A stretch of 64,000 nucleotides of DNA from Collinsella sp. TM10-22 (GCF_003466125.1 NZ_QSOC01000001.1:368733-432732); one strand, 5' to 3'; counted from the stretch's first letter, positions 43,919 to 54,307 are shown. Translations and numbers: made by a program. The notes: generated from the sequence alone by a model not told the origin.

Positions 43919-46390
43919 ATGAAAAAGTACAATGAGCAGTGTCCAACAAACGAAAGGCAAACAATGCGAGTCGAAACAACCGGAGTATGCAGAGGAAACT
44001 GGAAAATCTACCAGCAGCTTAAGATTGAAGGCATCCATAAAGGCTCCAGCGTAACAGCCCAAGCGGCTACAAACGACAACCGCTGCTTACCTTTATCCCT
44101 CCTAAAATTCCGGGACAATGGTTGTGACTCGAACTCATACGTCCTTGTACTCCCCGATCCCGATGCCCGCACCATCAAAATTGAGTTTTGCGAAATCGGC
44201 CAAGACGGTCGTACCCTGAGCAGCGACTCCCTTTCGCTCAATTGCAAGAACATCAAATGGGAGTCTCGCCTTAACTACAAAATTAAACCTGACATGTGCA
44301 GCAAACTCCGAAACTACGATGACGTTTCAGAGTTTGACATGGCAACGATTGATTTCTGGCAGTGCATCGAAGATTCAAGCGACTATATCCTTAGGTGCAC
44401 GGTGAGAACTCCTTATCGTAGCGACTCGCAAATCAAACTTCGTTGTTTCGATCGAACCCTTAATGAAGTTAATTTGAGCATCGTCAATTTCGGTTCGAAT
44501 GTAACAAGCGTTGGATTTACGTCTGAGAAAAAGCAGCTTGAAACGCAGCTCTCAATTCGAATGCCAAAGGCGTTCGATCGTTACTACTTTATTATTGACG
44601 ATCAAAATCACCCATCATTCAGTGCATTTGACTGCTTAACACCCGATAAGTTAGGCTTGCTTCTTGAGGAGACCAACTTTCTCTTTACCCATGCGCAGTT
44701 TGACCCTGAATACCCCGAATGGTTCACGGAGCATAAGGCAACCATCGGCGCTCTGGAGAAGCAGAGAAAAATCGTCTTCAACAGTGCTCCGAAGTTCAGC
44801 ATTATTGTCCCTCTATACAACACACCCATTTCGTTCTTTAACGATATGACCGAATCCGTAAAAAACCAGTCTTATGCAAACTGGGAGCTCATCCTAGTTA
44901 ATGCAAGTCCTGACAATCAGGAACTAAAGGTTCACGTTGAGCAGGAGACGGCCCACGACAACAGAATTAAATCAATTAACCTTACCGAGAATAAGGGCAT
45001 TTCCGAAAATACAAACGCCGGCGTTGCCATCGCTTCGGGTGATTTCGTTAGCTTCTTTGACCATGACGATATTCTTGAACCGGACTTGTTGTTCTCATAT
45101 GCCGAGGCAATTGAAAACAATGATGACGTCGATCTTCTATATTGTGATGAAGATAAACTCATGCCTGATGGAAAGCTAGCGCAGCCGTTCTTTAAGCCGG
45201 ATTTCAATATCGATCTGCTCAGAAACAATAACTATATCTGCCATATGCTTACCATCCGTAAGTCTCTGCTTGACACTCTAGAACCGAACACGAAAGAGTT
45301 CGATGGAGCGCAGGATCATAATCTGACTCTCCGCGCCGTGGAAAAGGCAAGGAAAGTTCATCATGTTCCAAAGGTTCTATATCACTGGCGCCTAAGCGAG
45401 ACCTCCACCGCAGCAAATGCCGATAGCAAGCCGTATGCCACTATCGCAGGTATCAAAGCGGTCCAGAGTCATTTGGACAGGCTTGGGCTCAATGCGAAGG
45501 TCGAACAAGCGCGTCGTCCCTTTACATATAAAGTAACCTACGCTGTGCCAGATTCCCATCCACTCGTGTCAATTATCATTCCAACTAAAGACCACGCCGA
45601 CATTCTGGACAACTGCATTAAGTCAATTGTTGAGAAATCAACGTACGATAATTACGAGCTTGTCATAATCGAAAACAACAGCACAGAAAAGGCGACGTTC
45701 GATTATTACGATAAGTTGCAAGCAAAATATCCTGACATCGTTCGTCTTGTAACTTGGGAACACGAATTCAATTTCTCCAAACTCATGAACTTTGGCGTTG
45801 CTCACGCCAAGGGCGACTATCTCTTGCTATTGAATAACGATACTGAGGTAATTACGCCCAATTGGATTGAGATAATGCTTGGCATCTGTGCACGTGAGGA
45901 TGTTGGCGCAGTTGGTGCAAAACTCTACTATCCCGACAACACCATTCAGCACGCGGGCTTATGCGTCACTGGCGGCGTGGCTGGACATCTTTGCCAAAGC
46001 ATGCCAAAGGATAACTGGGGCTACTTTGCACTCAACGATGCGCAACAAGACTTCAGCGCCGTCACTGCAGCTTGCATAATGACCAAGCGTAGCGAATATG
46101 AGAAAGTCGGAGGTTTCACGGAAGAGCTTCAAGTTGCATTTAATGACGTTGACTTTTGTTTAAAGCTACGCGAGATCAACGACCTGATCGTATACACACC
46201 CGAAGTCGAGCTCTATCACTACGAGTCGATTTCTAGAGGCGTTGAAAACAATACGGAGAAGCAGATTCGCTTCCACAAAGAGGTCGCATACATGAATTAT
46301 CGCTGGGCTAAGCATTACGTCGAAGGCGATCCCTATATGAATCCAAACTTTACCGTTGGGGAACCTGCGAATCGTTATTATCATTTATAA
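43919..46390 (+). CDS. Large protein with two tandem family 2 glycosyltransferase domains
   Basis: 823 residues. An N-terminal region of about 290 residues is not recognised. The first GT-A domain starts near 294 (FSIIVPLYNTP, then FVSFFDHDDILEPD with the metal-binding Asp cluster). The second starts near 549 (VSIIIPTKDHADIL, LLLLNNDTEV, AVTAACIMTKRSEYEKVGGF, FNDVDFCLK). The layout resembles rhamnan/O-antigen synthesis glycosyltransferases. Its divergent position next to rmlA suggests it transfers rhamnose, which is inference. GAGG lies upstream of the ATG. Confidence 0.85.
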   Translation: MKKYNEQCPTNERQTMRVETTGVCRGNWKIYQQLKIEGIHKGSSVTAQAATNDNRCLPLSLLKFRDNGCDSNSYVLVLPDPDARTIKIEFCEIGQDGRTLSSDSLSLNCKNIKWESRLNYKIKPDMCSKLRNYDDVSEFDMATIDFWQCIEDSSDYILRCTVRTPYRSDSQIKLRCFDRTLNEVNLSIVNFGSNVTSVGFTSEKKQLETQLSIRMPKAFDRYYFIIDDQNHPSFSAFDCLTPDKLGLLLEETNFLFTHAQFDPEYPEWFTEHKATIGALEKQRKIVFNSAPKFSIIVPLYNTPISFFNDMTESVKNQSYANWELILVNASPDNQELKVHVEQETAHDNRIKSINLTENKGISENTNAGVAIASGDFVSFFDHDDILEPDLLFSYAEAIENNDDVDLLYCDEDKLMPDGKLAQPFFKPDFNIDLLRNNNYICHMLTIRKSLLDTLEPNTKEFDGAQDHNLTLRAVEKARKVHHVPKVLYHWRLSETSTAANADSKPYATIAGIKAVQSHLDRLGLNAKVEQARRPFTYKVTYAVPDSHPLVSIIIPTKDHADILDNCIKSIVEKSTYDNYELVIIENNSTEKATFDYYDKLQAKYPDIVRLVTWEHEFNFSKLMNFGVAHAKGDYLLLLNNDTEVITPNWIEIMLGICAREDVGAVGAKLYYPDNTIQHAGLCVTGGVAGHLCQSMPKDNWGYFALNDAQQDFSAVTAACIMTKRSEYEKVGGFTEELQVAFNDVDFCLKLREINDLIVYTPEVELYHYESISRGVENNTEKQIRFHKEVAYMNYRWAKHYVEGDPYMNPNFTVGEPANRYYHL

Positions 46391-46447
46391 GAAGTTGACG
46401 TTTCTTCTCTTATTCAATCACGGCAAATTAGCGTGTGTCTAAGCTAG

Positions 46448-46483
46448 ATAGGGGAATCGAGGATTAACCCTCGATTCCCCTAT
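46448..46483. terminator. Terminator hairpin between convergent genes
   Basis: ATAGGGGAATCGAGG and CCTCGATTCCCCTAT form a perfect 15-bp stem with a 6-base loop, between the tandem glycosyltransferase gene and the convergent cell-wall-binding protein gene. The trailing T-tracts are short. Confidence 0.7.
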
Positions 46484-46522
46484 TGTGATAAGTTGTCCTC
46501 TACTCGACAGTCAGAGAGCATC

Positions 46523-48370
46523 TTATTCTAATGGCGTATTTAAAACCCAGCCCCACAGAGGCGTAGCGGTAGTGTGGTAGTAGTTCAGCCACCAGGCCAG
46601 TGACGTCGTCCTAATGTAGCCGATGTTATCCATTACCATACCGTTACCGACGTAAATAGCAATGTGTCCCCAGCGAGCCCCCGCATTAGTATGCGTATGA
46701 GTAGGGACCGCAACTATCATTCCAACCTTAAGCTGCGATATATCTCGACTATGACACCAATTCCAAAACATGTCGCATGCGTCACCGTTGGGATAAGACC
46801 CTAGCACGGGGTAAAAAACCTCGCTAACCCACTCCGAGCACAACCCCACTCCAGGAGAAGGAACGTTGTAGCAGCGGCTAACAATTTGAGACTGAAAGGA
46901 AGTACAGGCAGAACGCTCGGGGTCTACCCAAGCACCGGCAGCATTAAAGAAATACTCGCCATTATCGATACTGTTCCAGCCAGTTGCCATTTGACCTGAC
47001 GACATAAGGTAATACCATAGCCCGTCATCATCGCGGAACCAGCCTGTATTCATAACGCCAGATTCGTTATCGAGGTGATACCACTTCCCGCCAATTAATT
47101 GCCAACCGCGCTGTAGCACCCCGTCTGGATCCGTGTAAAACCACGTCTGAGCAGCGGAGGACCAATACCAGCCTACCATGGGCTTTCCTTCGGCGTCGTT
47201 GAGCTTAATTGCGCCCACGCTGTCCTTGACACCCTTTAACGCAATTGCACCACTGCTGCACGCATAATATGCGTTTCCATCTTGCGAGAAGACCCAGGCG
47301 TTGCACTCTAATGCGCCGCCACTATCCGAATCCAAATAGTACCAATTACCATTTACAGACTGAAATCCTTCGAGCATGGCGCCATTATTATTGGAATCAA
47401 GCAAATACCAGCTAGAATCAAAGTAAAACCATCCTGTGCGAATCGCTCCAGAGCCATTGGCGCAATACCATGTCCCATCGTCAACAAACCAACCAGTGTT
47501 CATGGATCCAGATTGAGAAAAATGATACAAACTGCCGTTTACAAGTTTAAAGCCCGTAGCCATTGATCCGGAAGGCTCAAGCCAATACCAAGTATTGCCA
47601 AGGAGCAGCCAGCCTGTATGCATAGCACCCGAACCGTCCAAATAGTACCAGTTATGATTGTCTAAAACCCAACCGGTCTTCATTGAACCTGATGTTTCGT
47701 CAAGGAAGAACCAATGACCGCCGATGGCAGCCCATCCCTTCAAATGCGCACAGGATTCAGAGAATAAGTGCCATCCATCACTCAGGTATCTCCAGCCAGT
47801 AGCTGCGTAGCCTTCGGAATCAAAATAATATTCGGCTCCCCCAATAGTCAGAAAACAGTTTGACGGCCAGCCACCGGCCTCATATCTCCACCACCATTTA
47901 CCGTTTTCGCAGACCCAAGAACCAGGAAGGGCGATTTTGTTATCAGAAGAGCGAACAATCTGGAACGACAGCCGGGTGGTAGCGCCAGCGTAGTCCCCTA
48001 GCCCATTTACAGCTATATCAGCACAGCCAGGTGCAACATTATTCGCATAAAAGACTTCATAATCAGTCCCACATGTAAGCTTTAAACCGCTATCAGCAAA
48101 AACCGACACACTCGGAGTAATCGCATCACCAGTGTATTCATATGTCGACAAATCGATAGACGCTGTGAAGTTAACCGAATCAGAAGGTAACCGATCACCA
48201 TCCGATGGCCCAACTGGGCCCTGTACCGATTAATCTGTAGAATCATCAGCGCCTAGAACCGCACAATCTTCGGGTAATGAAAAAGCAATCGTGGGGCATA
48301 AAAGAGGCGTGAAGCAAATTGATGCAAGGCAGACCACACCGATAAAACTCAAATAACAATTTCTCATCAT
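46523..48370 (-). pseudogene. Secreted cell-wall-binding repeat protein with C-terminal cysteine peptidase domain, interrupted by an in-frame stop
   Basis: Read from the ATG at 48370 (or 48367), the frame encodes a clear signal peptide (MMRNCYLSFIGVVCLASICF...), then TAA at 48232-48230 as codon 47, then continues open in the same frame to 46523. The downstream part has a short beta-sandwich-like segment and about 15 aromatic repeats of the GxWYYLDxxGxMxTGW type. It ends in an NlpC/P60- or CHAP-like domain (GLCSEWVSEVF with a candidate catalytic Cys, and WGHIAIYVGNG with His). Without the signal peptide the restart (TTG near 48151) would give a cytoplasmic protein. Nonsense mutation, read-through or sequencing error are all possible. 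Confidence 0.75.
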
Positions 48371-48482
48371 TACACTTTTCCCATTAAATCAAATTAGCCT
48401 TTGATAGACCAGGCCTGCTCAACCCCGAGACGAAGTCCCCCAACTACAAGAAATTACCAAAGCAACTGCACGCGAGATGAAT

Positions 48483-50021
48483 CTACAAACAGGAGGCGAC
48501 GCTAATAAAGCGAATAAGATATAGGCAGTTCATAGCACAGACGCCAAGAGTAACAACGGAAATGGAAGAAGAGTTGAACCTAAATAATCGAGTTCTTAGT
48601 CCAAACAATAAGGCTGGTAAAGCTGGAAGAAAATAGCGCCCCTGAACACCTTGTATTACATTTTCATAATTGAAAGTCCATGCCAACCACATCGACGCAA
48701 TGGAACCGAGTGCAGCCAAAAGGAAAGCAAAAATGAAAAGAAAGGATACTGGAGTAGCAAGAAACGAAGGTTCATCACTAGAGTCAAGGCAGCAAATAAA
48801 CCCAAAAAACAAATAAGGAATCATATAGAATGCAGGGAAACGCAAGTTCTCTTGAAGCCATCCAAGAGAATAGCCCAAGGTCGTTTCCCAATAGAAATCG
48901 CCTAGAGAGTCGAGAGTTCTACATAAAACAAGGAAACTATTCTTTGGATGCAGCAAAATATCGCTGAGCGAATATAACTGCCCCGCTTCATGGCCCCGAG
49001 AGGAATCTGAAGGCTGAGAGACCAAGCTGCTCATCGATGCCAAACGTAAGGCCAATACAGAAACAACAACGCAAAAGATCAACATGAACTTGCTAAAACG
49101 CCCGGTCTTCTCATCAAGGAACTGCGAAAGAGGGACAAACAATCCAAGTAAAATCAACCCTGAATAGATAACCTTGCACGGAGCCAAAAGAACCGAAATG
49201 ATTAAATATATAATGATTTCTCTATTGCCTATCGACCGCTGTTCGCCAAAATAACCGCGCATCAAGCATGCGAATAACAAAAGTGAATAAGCGATGATTC
49301 CAGAATCATAGGAATATGAAGCGGCTAAATGAAGCGTCATGGGCAACAATGAAACGAATACAATGACCGATTTGCCTTTAGGTGCAATTCGATATGCCTG
49401 GAAAGCGCAGAAGCAAAAAAAGAGAGCCGAACCAATTCGACCCATATAGAACGCGGGGTAAGCTCCAAGCCCAAAGAACAACCCTATCTGCAAACCAATA
49501 ATAGAACCTAGTTTTGCAGTAACATTCTCGCTGCCGACACTAAAAGAAAATTCACTGAAAGGAATCAGCTGTCCATTTCCGAATAGTGAAAAACCATCAA
49601 TAACAGAATCAAATGAAGCTGAATTAATTGCATCGCCCGGTTGGCGGCTATTGTACAGCGCGTAATCAATATCTCGTACCAGAAAAGCACCGTTTTTCAC
49701 ATGAGCATTAAATGGAAGGCTATCAACCAACCAATAAGTCGAAAAATAATGATGACCCTCATCGGGCGCGGTGAACGGAGGGAAAATTAAGCAAAATATG
49801 ATTAAAAATGATATGAGCAGCGCCAAGAATACCCACTCACTTTTAAGGCAATCCTTTTCACTAGCAAATACGCTGCCGAGTGCGAGAATTATAATTAACG
49901 AAATCGCAATTGTAAGCAGAACAAGCAATCTAGGATTATTTAAATACCAAAATACGGAATAGACTGCAAATAAGCCGGCAAAAGTAAGAAAAGCAGGTTT
50001 ATATCTTACAAAACTCGTCAT
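48483..50021 (-). CDS. DUF2142-family polytopic membrane protein
   Basis: 512 residues with about twelve membrane helices. The DUF2142 hallmark is FPPFTAPDEGHHYFSTYWL in the first outer loop, followed by an extracellular segment (YALYNSRQPGDAIN). Such proteins resemble GT-C glycosyltransferases and occur in surface-polysaccharide clusters, but their activity is not established. The ATG at 50021 has AAGGA upstream; a TTG seven codons earlier is less likely. AT-rich, as are its neighbours. Confidence 0.82.
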   Translation of the reverse strand: MTSFVRYKPAFLTFAGLFAVYSVFWYLNNPRLLVLLTIAISLIIILALGSVFASEKDCLKSEWVFLALLISFLIIFCLIFPPFTAPDEGHHYFSTYWLVDSLPFNAHVKNGAFLVRDIDYALYNSRQPGDAINSASFDSVIDGFSLFGNGQLIPFSEFSFSVGSENVTAKLGSIIGLQIGLFFGLGAYPAFYMGRIGSALFFCFCAFQAYRIAPKGKSVIVFVSLLPMTLHLAASYSYDSGIIAYSLLLFACLMRGYFGEQRSIGNREIIIYLIISVLLAPCKVIYSGLILLGLFVPLSQFLDEKTGRFSKFMLIFCVVVSVLALRLASMSSLVSQPSDSSRGHEAGQLYSLSDILLHPKNSFLVLCRTLDSLGDFYWETTLGYSLGWLQENLRFPAFYMIPYLFFGFICCLDSSDEPSFLATPVSFLFIFAFLLAALGSIASMWLAWTFNYENVIQGVQGRYFLPALPALLFGLRTRLFRFNSSSISVVTLGVCAMNCLYLIRFISVASCL

Positions 50022-50176
50022 GCTGGAATCCTTAAATTTCAAAACTCACATGAGCGCAACTAAATGTAATGGTAGTAAGTATATCAACAAGCTATTTAAT
50101 ATCTCAGAGGTTAAGTCGATAATATCGATGCAAGCATAGCGCCGTAGCATCCGACTTCGAAGGCTAATAGCCGAAT

Positions 50177-50251
50177 TCAGTCATACACGATGCGCTCGTC
50201 GACCGACTCAGAGGAGAAGTCCAACACGGAGACGTTAAAGAGTGTTGCTAT
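50177..50251 (-). pseudogene. Possible C-terminal remnant of a lost gene
   Basis: Directly after the glycosyltransferase stop, in another frame, about 24 codons read IATLFNVSVLDFSSESVDERIVYD and stop at 50177. The GC-rich codon use differs from the AT-rich flanks, and there is no start codon or upstream coding sequence. It may be the tail of a deleted gene left at a recombination joint. Chance cannot be excluded for so short a stretch. Confidence 0.25.
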
Positions 50252-51029
50252 TCATGCTGACTGAATATAGTCGATGAATTACTTTCGCAACCTTTTTAGG
50301 CCAAAATTTTTCAAGCATAGCAAGGTCTTCAGAGCTCCGTGTATTATCTTGGATCAAGGAAGTCGTCTCAGATTCTTTGTGAATTCGATGATGCATGAGA
50401 ATCTCGGGAGAATAAACAAAAGAACCTTCAAGTCGCGAAAATCTCTCCCACGCTTCCCAGTCCAAGTCACACTTCATCTCACTCGAAAACAAAGGTGTCT
50501 CGAGATTAGGCATAACATATGTGACCGAAGGGCAACAAATCGCAGATCCAAACCGCAAAGCCCGACGCTTATCTCTGACTATAGATGAATTACCGACTCG
50601 AGCGAATTTTCTTAGTATTAGTCTTTTCACTTTAAGAATCGAGATGTCATCGACATACTCCCCATTACGAATCTCCCCATAATTTGAAAAGAAGATCAGA
50701 GGATGTTTGGAGGCGTTCACAGAGCGAAGCATTTCAATTGAATAATTAGGGGAATACAGATCATCTTGATGAGCAATGGTGACCAATGGAGTTTGTACAT
50801 GGGAAATTGCACAATTCCAGTCATGGCCAATCCCCGGCATCCCATTGTTAATAGATACAGGCAAGTTATAGCTAGAAGCAACCTGCTCAATATGCTTATT
50901 CGGAGTAGAAGTTGAGATAAGGATCCTACTGGCTTGTTGCTGGTTCATTAAAGACGATATACAGTCGCTCAAATACGGTGATTCGCCATAGGCGCAAACT
51001 ACGAATGTATGATCATTACACGTAAACAT
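50235..51029 (-). CDS. Family 2 glycosyltransferase
   Basis: 264 residues. The N-terminus TFVVCAYGESPYLSDCISSL, the TIAHQDDLYSPNYS acidic motif and the later CDLDWEAWERFSRLEG identify a GT-A fold transferase that probably adds a sugar to the repeat unit. No membrane helices. It lies five bases after the DUF2304-like gene, in a minus-strand run with two other sugar-lipid genes. Confidence 0.82.
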   Translation of the reverse strand: MFTCNDHTFVVCAYGESPYLSDCISSLMNQQQASRILISTSTPNKHIEQVASSYNLPVSINNGMPGIGHDWNCAISHVQTPLVTIAHQDDLYSPNYSIEMLRSVNASKHPLIFFSNYGEIRNGEYVDDISILKVKRLILRKFARVGNSSIVRDKRRALRFGSAICCPSVTYVMPNLETPLFSSEMKCDLDWEAWERFSRLEGSFVYSPEILMHHRIHKESETTSLIQDNTRSSEDLAMLEKFWPKKVAKVIHRLYSVSMNSNTL

Positions 51030-51033
51030 AGAA

Positions 51034-51387
51034 CTACTTATCCCTCAGAATGCTCTCGATATCCTTTTCAAGCAATGCAACTCGTTGAGTTAAGTTCTTA
51101 ATCGCATCGGCCTGTTTGCTGGCAATTAAACTAAGTGAAAGCATGATTAAGATTACAAAGACAAACCCCAGAACAAATATAAAGTTCGAAGGAGTTGCAA
51201 AACCCATCGCCGACGATAAGAAGCAAAGAGGCTGTGGAAACAATGCAGACAAGAGCAGAACCAGCACCAACGCCAGCCACAGAAGAGAGTATTTAAGCTG
51301 AAGCCTACCGCTCACGATAAGTCTAACAACGTATGCAACGAGTAAAATGCATGCAGCTGCAACGGAAACTCGAAGAGTTAGTGGCAC
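51034..51387 (-). CDS. DUF2304-family small membrane protein
   Basis: 117 residues from the GTG at 51387 (AGG upstream). Three hydrophobic segments (VSVAAACILLVAYVVRLI, YSLLWLALVLVLLLSALF, FIFVLGFVFVILIMLSLSL) precede a coiled-coil tail (AIKNLTQRVALLEKDIESIL). This matches DUF2304 proteins, which regularly lie next to DPM1-like glycosyltransferases, as here. They may help anchor or regulate the transferase. Confidence 0.82.
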   Translation of the reverse strand: MPLTLRVSVAAACILLVAYVVRLIVSGRLQLKYSLLWLALVLVLLLSALFPQPLCFLSSAMGFATPSNFIFVLGFVFVILIMLSLSLIASKQADAIKNLTQRVALLEKDIESILRDK

Positions 51388-51388
51388 T

Positions 51389-52093
51389 TTAACACCTCGT
51401 TTTTGAACAGGCAGAAATAATAATTGCAAGAGTAACCTTAATCATATAATAGGCACTCGAAAAGCCCGAAATTGATGAAGCGCCTCCCTGACGCTCTTTC
51501 ATGACAACGGGAACCTCAGACACAGACAGGCCCTGACTAAGCACTGAAACAATCGAATCAGGCTCGGGGTAATCAACAGGATAGTTCTTGCAGAAATAAT
51601 CGATTGCCTTCGGCCCACAGGCTCTAAACCCAGATGTTGGGTCCGCTATGTACTTCCCCGTACATATTTTAATCACCTTGGTAAGCCACGTAATGCCCAC
51701 TCGGCGCAAAAAAGTAGATTGAAATCCCCCGGTCCGTTCGAGGAACCTAGAACCGATCACCAAGTCATAGCCAGCGTCAATCTGCTCAACCATTTGAGAA
51801 ATATAAGATGGGTCATGCTGCCCATCGCCATCGACCTGGACGTCAATGTCGTACCCATATTTTTTTGCGTACTTATGGCCGGCTTGAACAGCTCCACCGA
51901 TACCAAGATTCTGAGGAAGATCAAGTACATTGAGGTGGTTGACGCGACAGACCTCAAGCGTGTTATCGGTTGAACCATCATTGACCACGACATAATCATA
52001 TCCTGCATCAATTACAGCTTCAACTGATGCCCGAATAGATTCTGCCTCATTATATGCAGGTACAATAACTAGTACCCTATTGGGATTATTCAT
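51389..52093 (-). CDS. DPM1-like polyprenyl-phosphate glycosyltransferase
   Basis: 234 residues. The GT-A domain has VLVIVPAYNEAESIRASV, VVVNDGSTDNT, DVQVDGDGQHDPSYI (DXD) and DLVIGSRFLERTGG, with a hydrophobic C-terminal stretch. It probably transfers a sugar to a polyprenyl phosphate in concert with the adjacent DUF2304 protein. It is divergent from the acyltransferase gene at 52276. AAAGGTGG precedes the ATG. Confidence 0.88.
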   Translation of the reverse strand: MNNPNRVLVIVPAYNEAESIRASVEAVIDAGYDYVVVNDGSTDNTLEVCRVNHLNVLDLPQNLGIGGAVQAGHKYAKKYGYDIDVQVDGDGQHDPSYISQMVEQIDAGYDLVIGSRFLERTGGFQSTFLRRVGITWLTKVIKICTGKYIADPTSGFRACGPKAIDYFCKNYPVDYPEPDSIVSVLSQGLSVSEVPVVMKERQGGASSISGFSSAYYMIKVTLAIIISACSKTRC

Positions 52094-52275
52094 GAACCAC
52101 CTTTCAATGATAACCCGGTGTCCTTAGCTAAAACTAAACATAGCACCAACAAGATGAGCTACACATTAGGCAGAGAACCAACACCAGAGGCAACACAGTA
52201 TCCACAACGGTTTTCAGAACCATATAAACAGTAGTACCATTATTATTCAATTCATCAGAGATGCTTAGGACAATA

Positions 52276-53331
52276 ATGCAAAAAGGGTTAACGTCAGCTC
52301 CATTGTCAACCATAGCCGTCGGGCATGAGAATAATCTAGCGCTTATCCGACTCATCTGTGCTTTTGGAGTCATTGTGAGTCATTCCTATGCCTTGATTGG
52401 GGGCATCAATCATAGTGAAAAGGATTTATTAAGTACCATAACGTCGGATAGCTTAGGCTACGGCGCATTCGCTGTTGGAGTTTTCTTTTTATTTGGTGGC
52501 TACCTCATTGCAGGAAGTGCCGAAAGAAGCAAGACTTTTACATCATTTATAAAGAAGCGTATTTTGCGAATCATTCCTGAGCTTGCTTTCCTAGTTCTGA
52601 TGCTTGCATTTGTGATTGGACCGTTGGCTTCTTCCCTGCCACCCGCACAGTATTTCACAAACCCATCCTTACCAGTTTTTTTATTAAATATCGCATTAAT
52701 TCCCGTACACAGTCTTCCTGGGCTATTTAATTCCAACCCATATCCCAATGTTGTTGACGGATCTCTATGGACCCTTCCAGTGGAATTCTCTTGCTATCTG
52801 CTTGTGTTCTTATCCTTTAAATTAACCCACTTTGATAGAAACAAATACCTCAAACTGAGCGCGCCGATTGCATTACTTGTCTTGATCTATTTCATTATTT
52901 TATATCCGTATCAGATTAGCGTGGTTAGACCGGTGCTTTTGTACTGGATAGGCACGACCGCTTATGTTTTTAAGGATTCCATTCACATACCGAAACCACT
53001 CGCGTTGGGCTCATTTTTCGTCTTTTGCATTTCGCTGCCAATAGGATGGTCTGATGCGACAATGCTAGCCTGTTTCCCAATCTTTATGGCATGGCTCGCT
53101 TTTTCAGTGAAAGCATCAAAAGCCTCCCTACTGCTAAACAAACTCGAATTGTCTTATGGCGTATATCTCTGGGGCTGGCCAGCAGGGCAATTGGTAGTGC
53201 TCTTACATCCAAACATCAGCGTTGAAGTTCTTGCATTAACTACAATAATCTTTTCATTAATCATGGGATTCATGGGACAAATACTGGCGAGCCGCCTTGT
53301 TAATACAATTCAAAGAAAGCAAGCCAACTAA
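52276..53331 (+). CDS. Acyltransferase family 3 membrane protein
   Basis: 351 residues from the ATG at 52276 (AGGA upstream); an ATG at 52261 is an alternative without a ribosome site. Family features are NNLALIRLICAFGVIVSHSY (catalytic His), GVFFLFGGYLIAGS, KKRILRIIPEL and SLWTLPVEFSCYL. About ten membrane helices. It likely O-acetylates a surface glycan. It precedes the capsular glycosyltransferase gene on the same strand. Confidence 0.88.
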   Translation: MQKGLTSAPLSTIAVGHENNLALIRLICAFGVIVSHSYALIGGINHSEKDLLSTITSDSLGYGAFAVGVFFLFGGYLIAGSAERSKTFTSFIKKRILRIIPELAFLVLMLAFVIGPLASSLPPAQYFTNPSLPVFLLNIALIPVHSLPGLFNSNPYPNVVDGSLWTLPVEFSCYLLVFLSFKLTHFDRNKYLKLSAPIALLVLIYFIILYPYQISVVRPVLLYWIGTTAYVFKDSIHIPKPLALGSFFVFCISLPIGWSDATMLACFPIFMAWLAFSVKASKASLLLNKLELSYGVYLWGWPAGQLVVLLHPNISVEVLALTTIIFSLIMGFMGQILASRLVNTIQRKQAN

Positions 53332-53374
53332 TCGCCCGTTTGAATGCTAGTCAATCAACAATGGAAGAGGACAG

Positions 53375-54307
53375 ATGAAAGCCATTGCCGATGCTGAAAA
53401 ACAGCGACTTATAAAGCAAATCATTCGCGAAGGTTTGCTGCCCAACATCGCCCTTTCCCTTATAGCAACGGGACTGAGCGATAAAGGATTGGAGATCGCC
53501 CAGCTAACCCTCTACAACCGAATGATTCATAAATTTCGGAGACAAATTTTGCCTAACATTGAACAAGTTAAAGCGAACGTGGAGAAACGTTTTGCAACGT
53601 CTACCGTTAAACAGTCAGATACGATATGGGTTTTGTGGTTCCAAGGAATTGAAAATGCGCCTGAAGTCGTAAAAAAATGTTACGAATCTCTATTGAAATA
53701 TTGCCCCCAGAAAAAGATCGTTCTCTTATCTGAAGAAAATCTAAATAACTACATTTCATTGCCAAAATACGTAGAAGATAAATATCAACAGGGCATTATC
53801 TCAAGGACGCACTATTCGGATATTGTTCGCACAAATCTCCTTACAACCTATGGCGGAACGTGGATTGATTCGACCGTATTACTTACTGCACAACCAGATT
53901 CATTTTATTTTGATTCAGACCTCTTTTTGTTTCAGACACTGTCGCCGGGAAGCAGCGGGCAAGCAATTCCTTTTTCAAGCTGGTTTATTACGGCACAAAA
54001 ACCCAACCGTATTCTTTTAATGACAGAGGAGCTTCTCTATCAATACTGGAAAAACAATAACCGACTCATGGACTACTTCACTTATCACTATTTTTTGAAA
54101 ATCGCATCCGAATACTACCCTGACGAGTATTCATTGATTCCACCGGTATCCAACGAGACACCGCAATTGCTCCTTAATAGGCTTGACAATCCTTATTCGG
54201 AACCGCAATGGGAGTTCATTAAATCCCAATCCCCTATCCATAAGGTGACTTATAAAAACACTCCGCTAAATAAAGGCACCTATTATCAAGCCATTTTTAA
54301 GAACTAA
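53375..54307 (+). CDS. Capsular polysaccharide glycosyltransferase (Caps_synth / GT32-like)
   Basis: 310 residues. The motif chain IWVLWFQGIENAPEVVKKCYESL, RTHYSDIVRTNLLTTYGGTWIDSTV (with the D-x-x-R and G-G-x-W-x-D elements) is typical of capsular synthesis proteins of the PF05704 type. Cytoplasmic, no membrane segments. GAGGA lies just before the ATG. It follows the acyltransferase gene by about 40 bases. Confidence 0.82.
   Translation: MKAIADAEKQRLIKQIIREGLLPNIALSLIATGLSDKGLEIAQLTLYNRMIHKFRRQILPNIEQVKANVEKRFATSTVKQSDTIWVLWFQGIENAPEVVKKCYESLLKYCPQKKIVLLSEENLNNYISLPKYVEDKYQQGIISRTHYSDIVRTNLLTTYGGTWIDSTVLLTAQPDSFYFDSDLFLFQTLSPGSSGQAIPFSSWFITAQKPNRILLMTEELLYQYWKNNNRLMDYFTYHYFLKIASEYYPDEYSLIPPVSNETPQLLLNRLDNPYSEPQWEFIKSQSPIHKVTYKNTPLNKGTYYQAIFKN

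Noticed and set aside
46523..48151. Start of the repeat protein at the TTG near 48151 as the true start
   Set aside because: The upstream in-frame sequence encodes a convincing signal peptide and the remaining linker, so an interrupted secreted protein explains the data better.
52134..52373. A 79-codon minus-strand frame between the DPM1-like and acyltransferase genes
   Set aside because: It overlaps the acyltransferase start, has no ribosome site and a Val/Leu/Cys-rich tail without family likeness.
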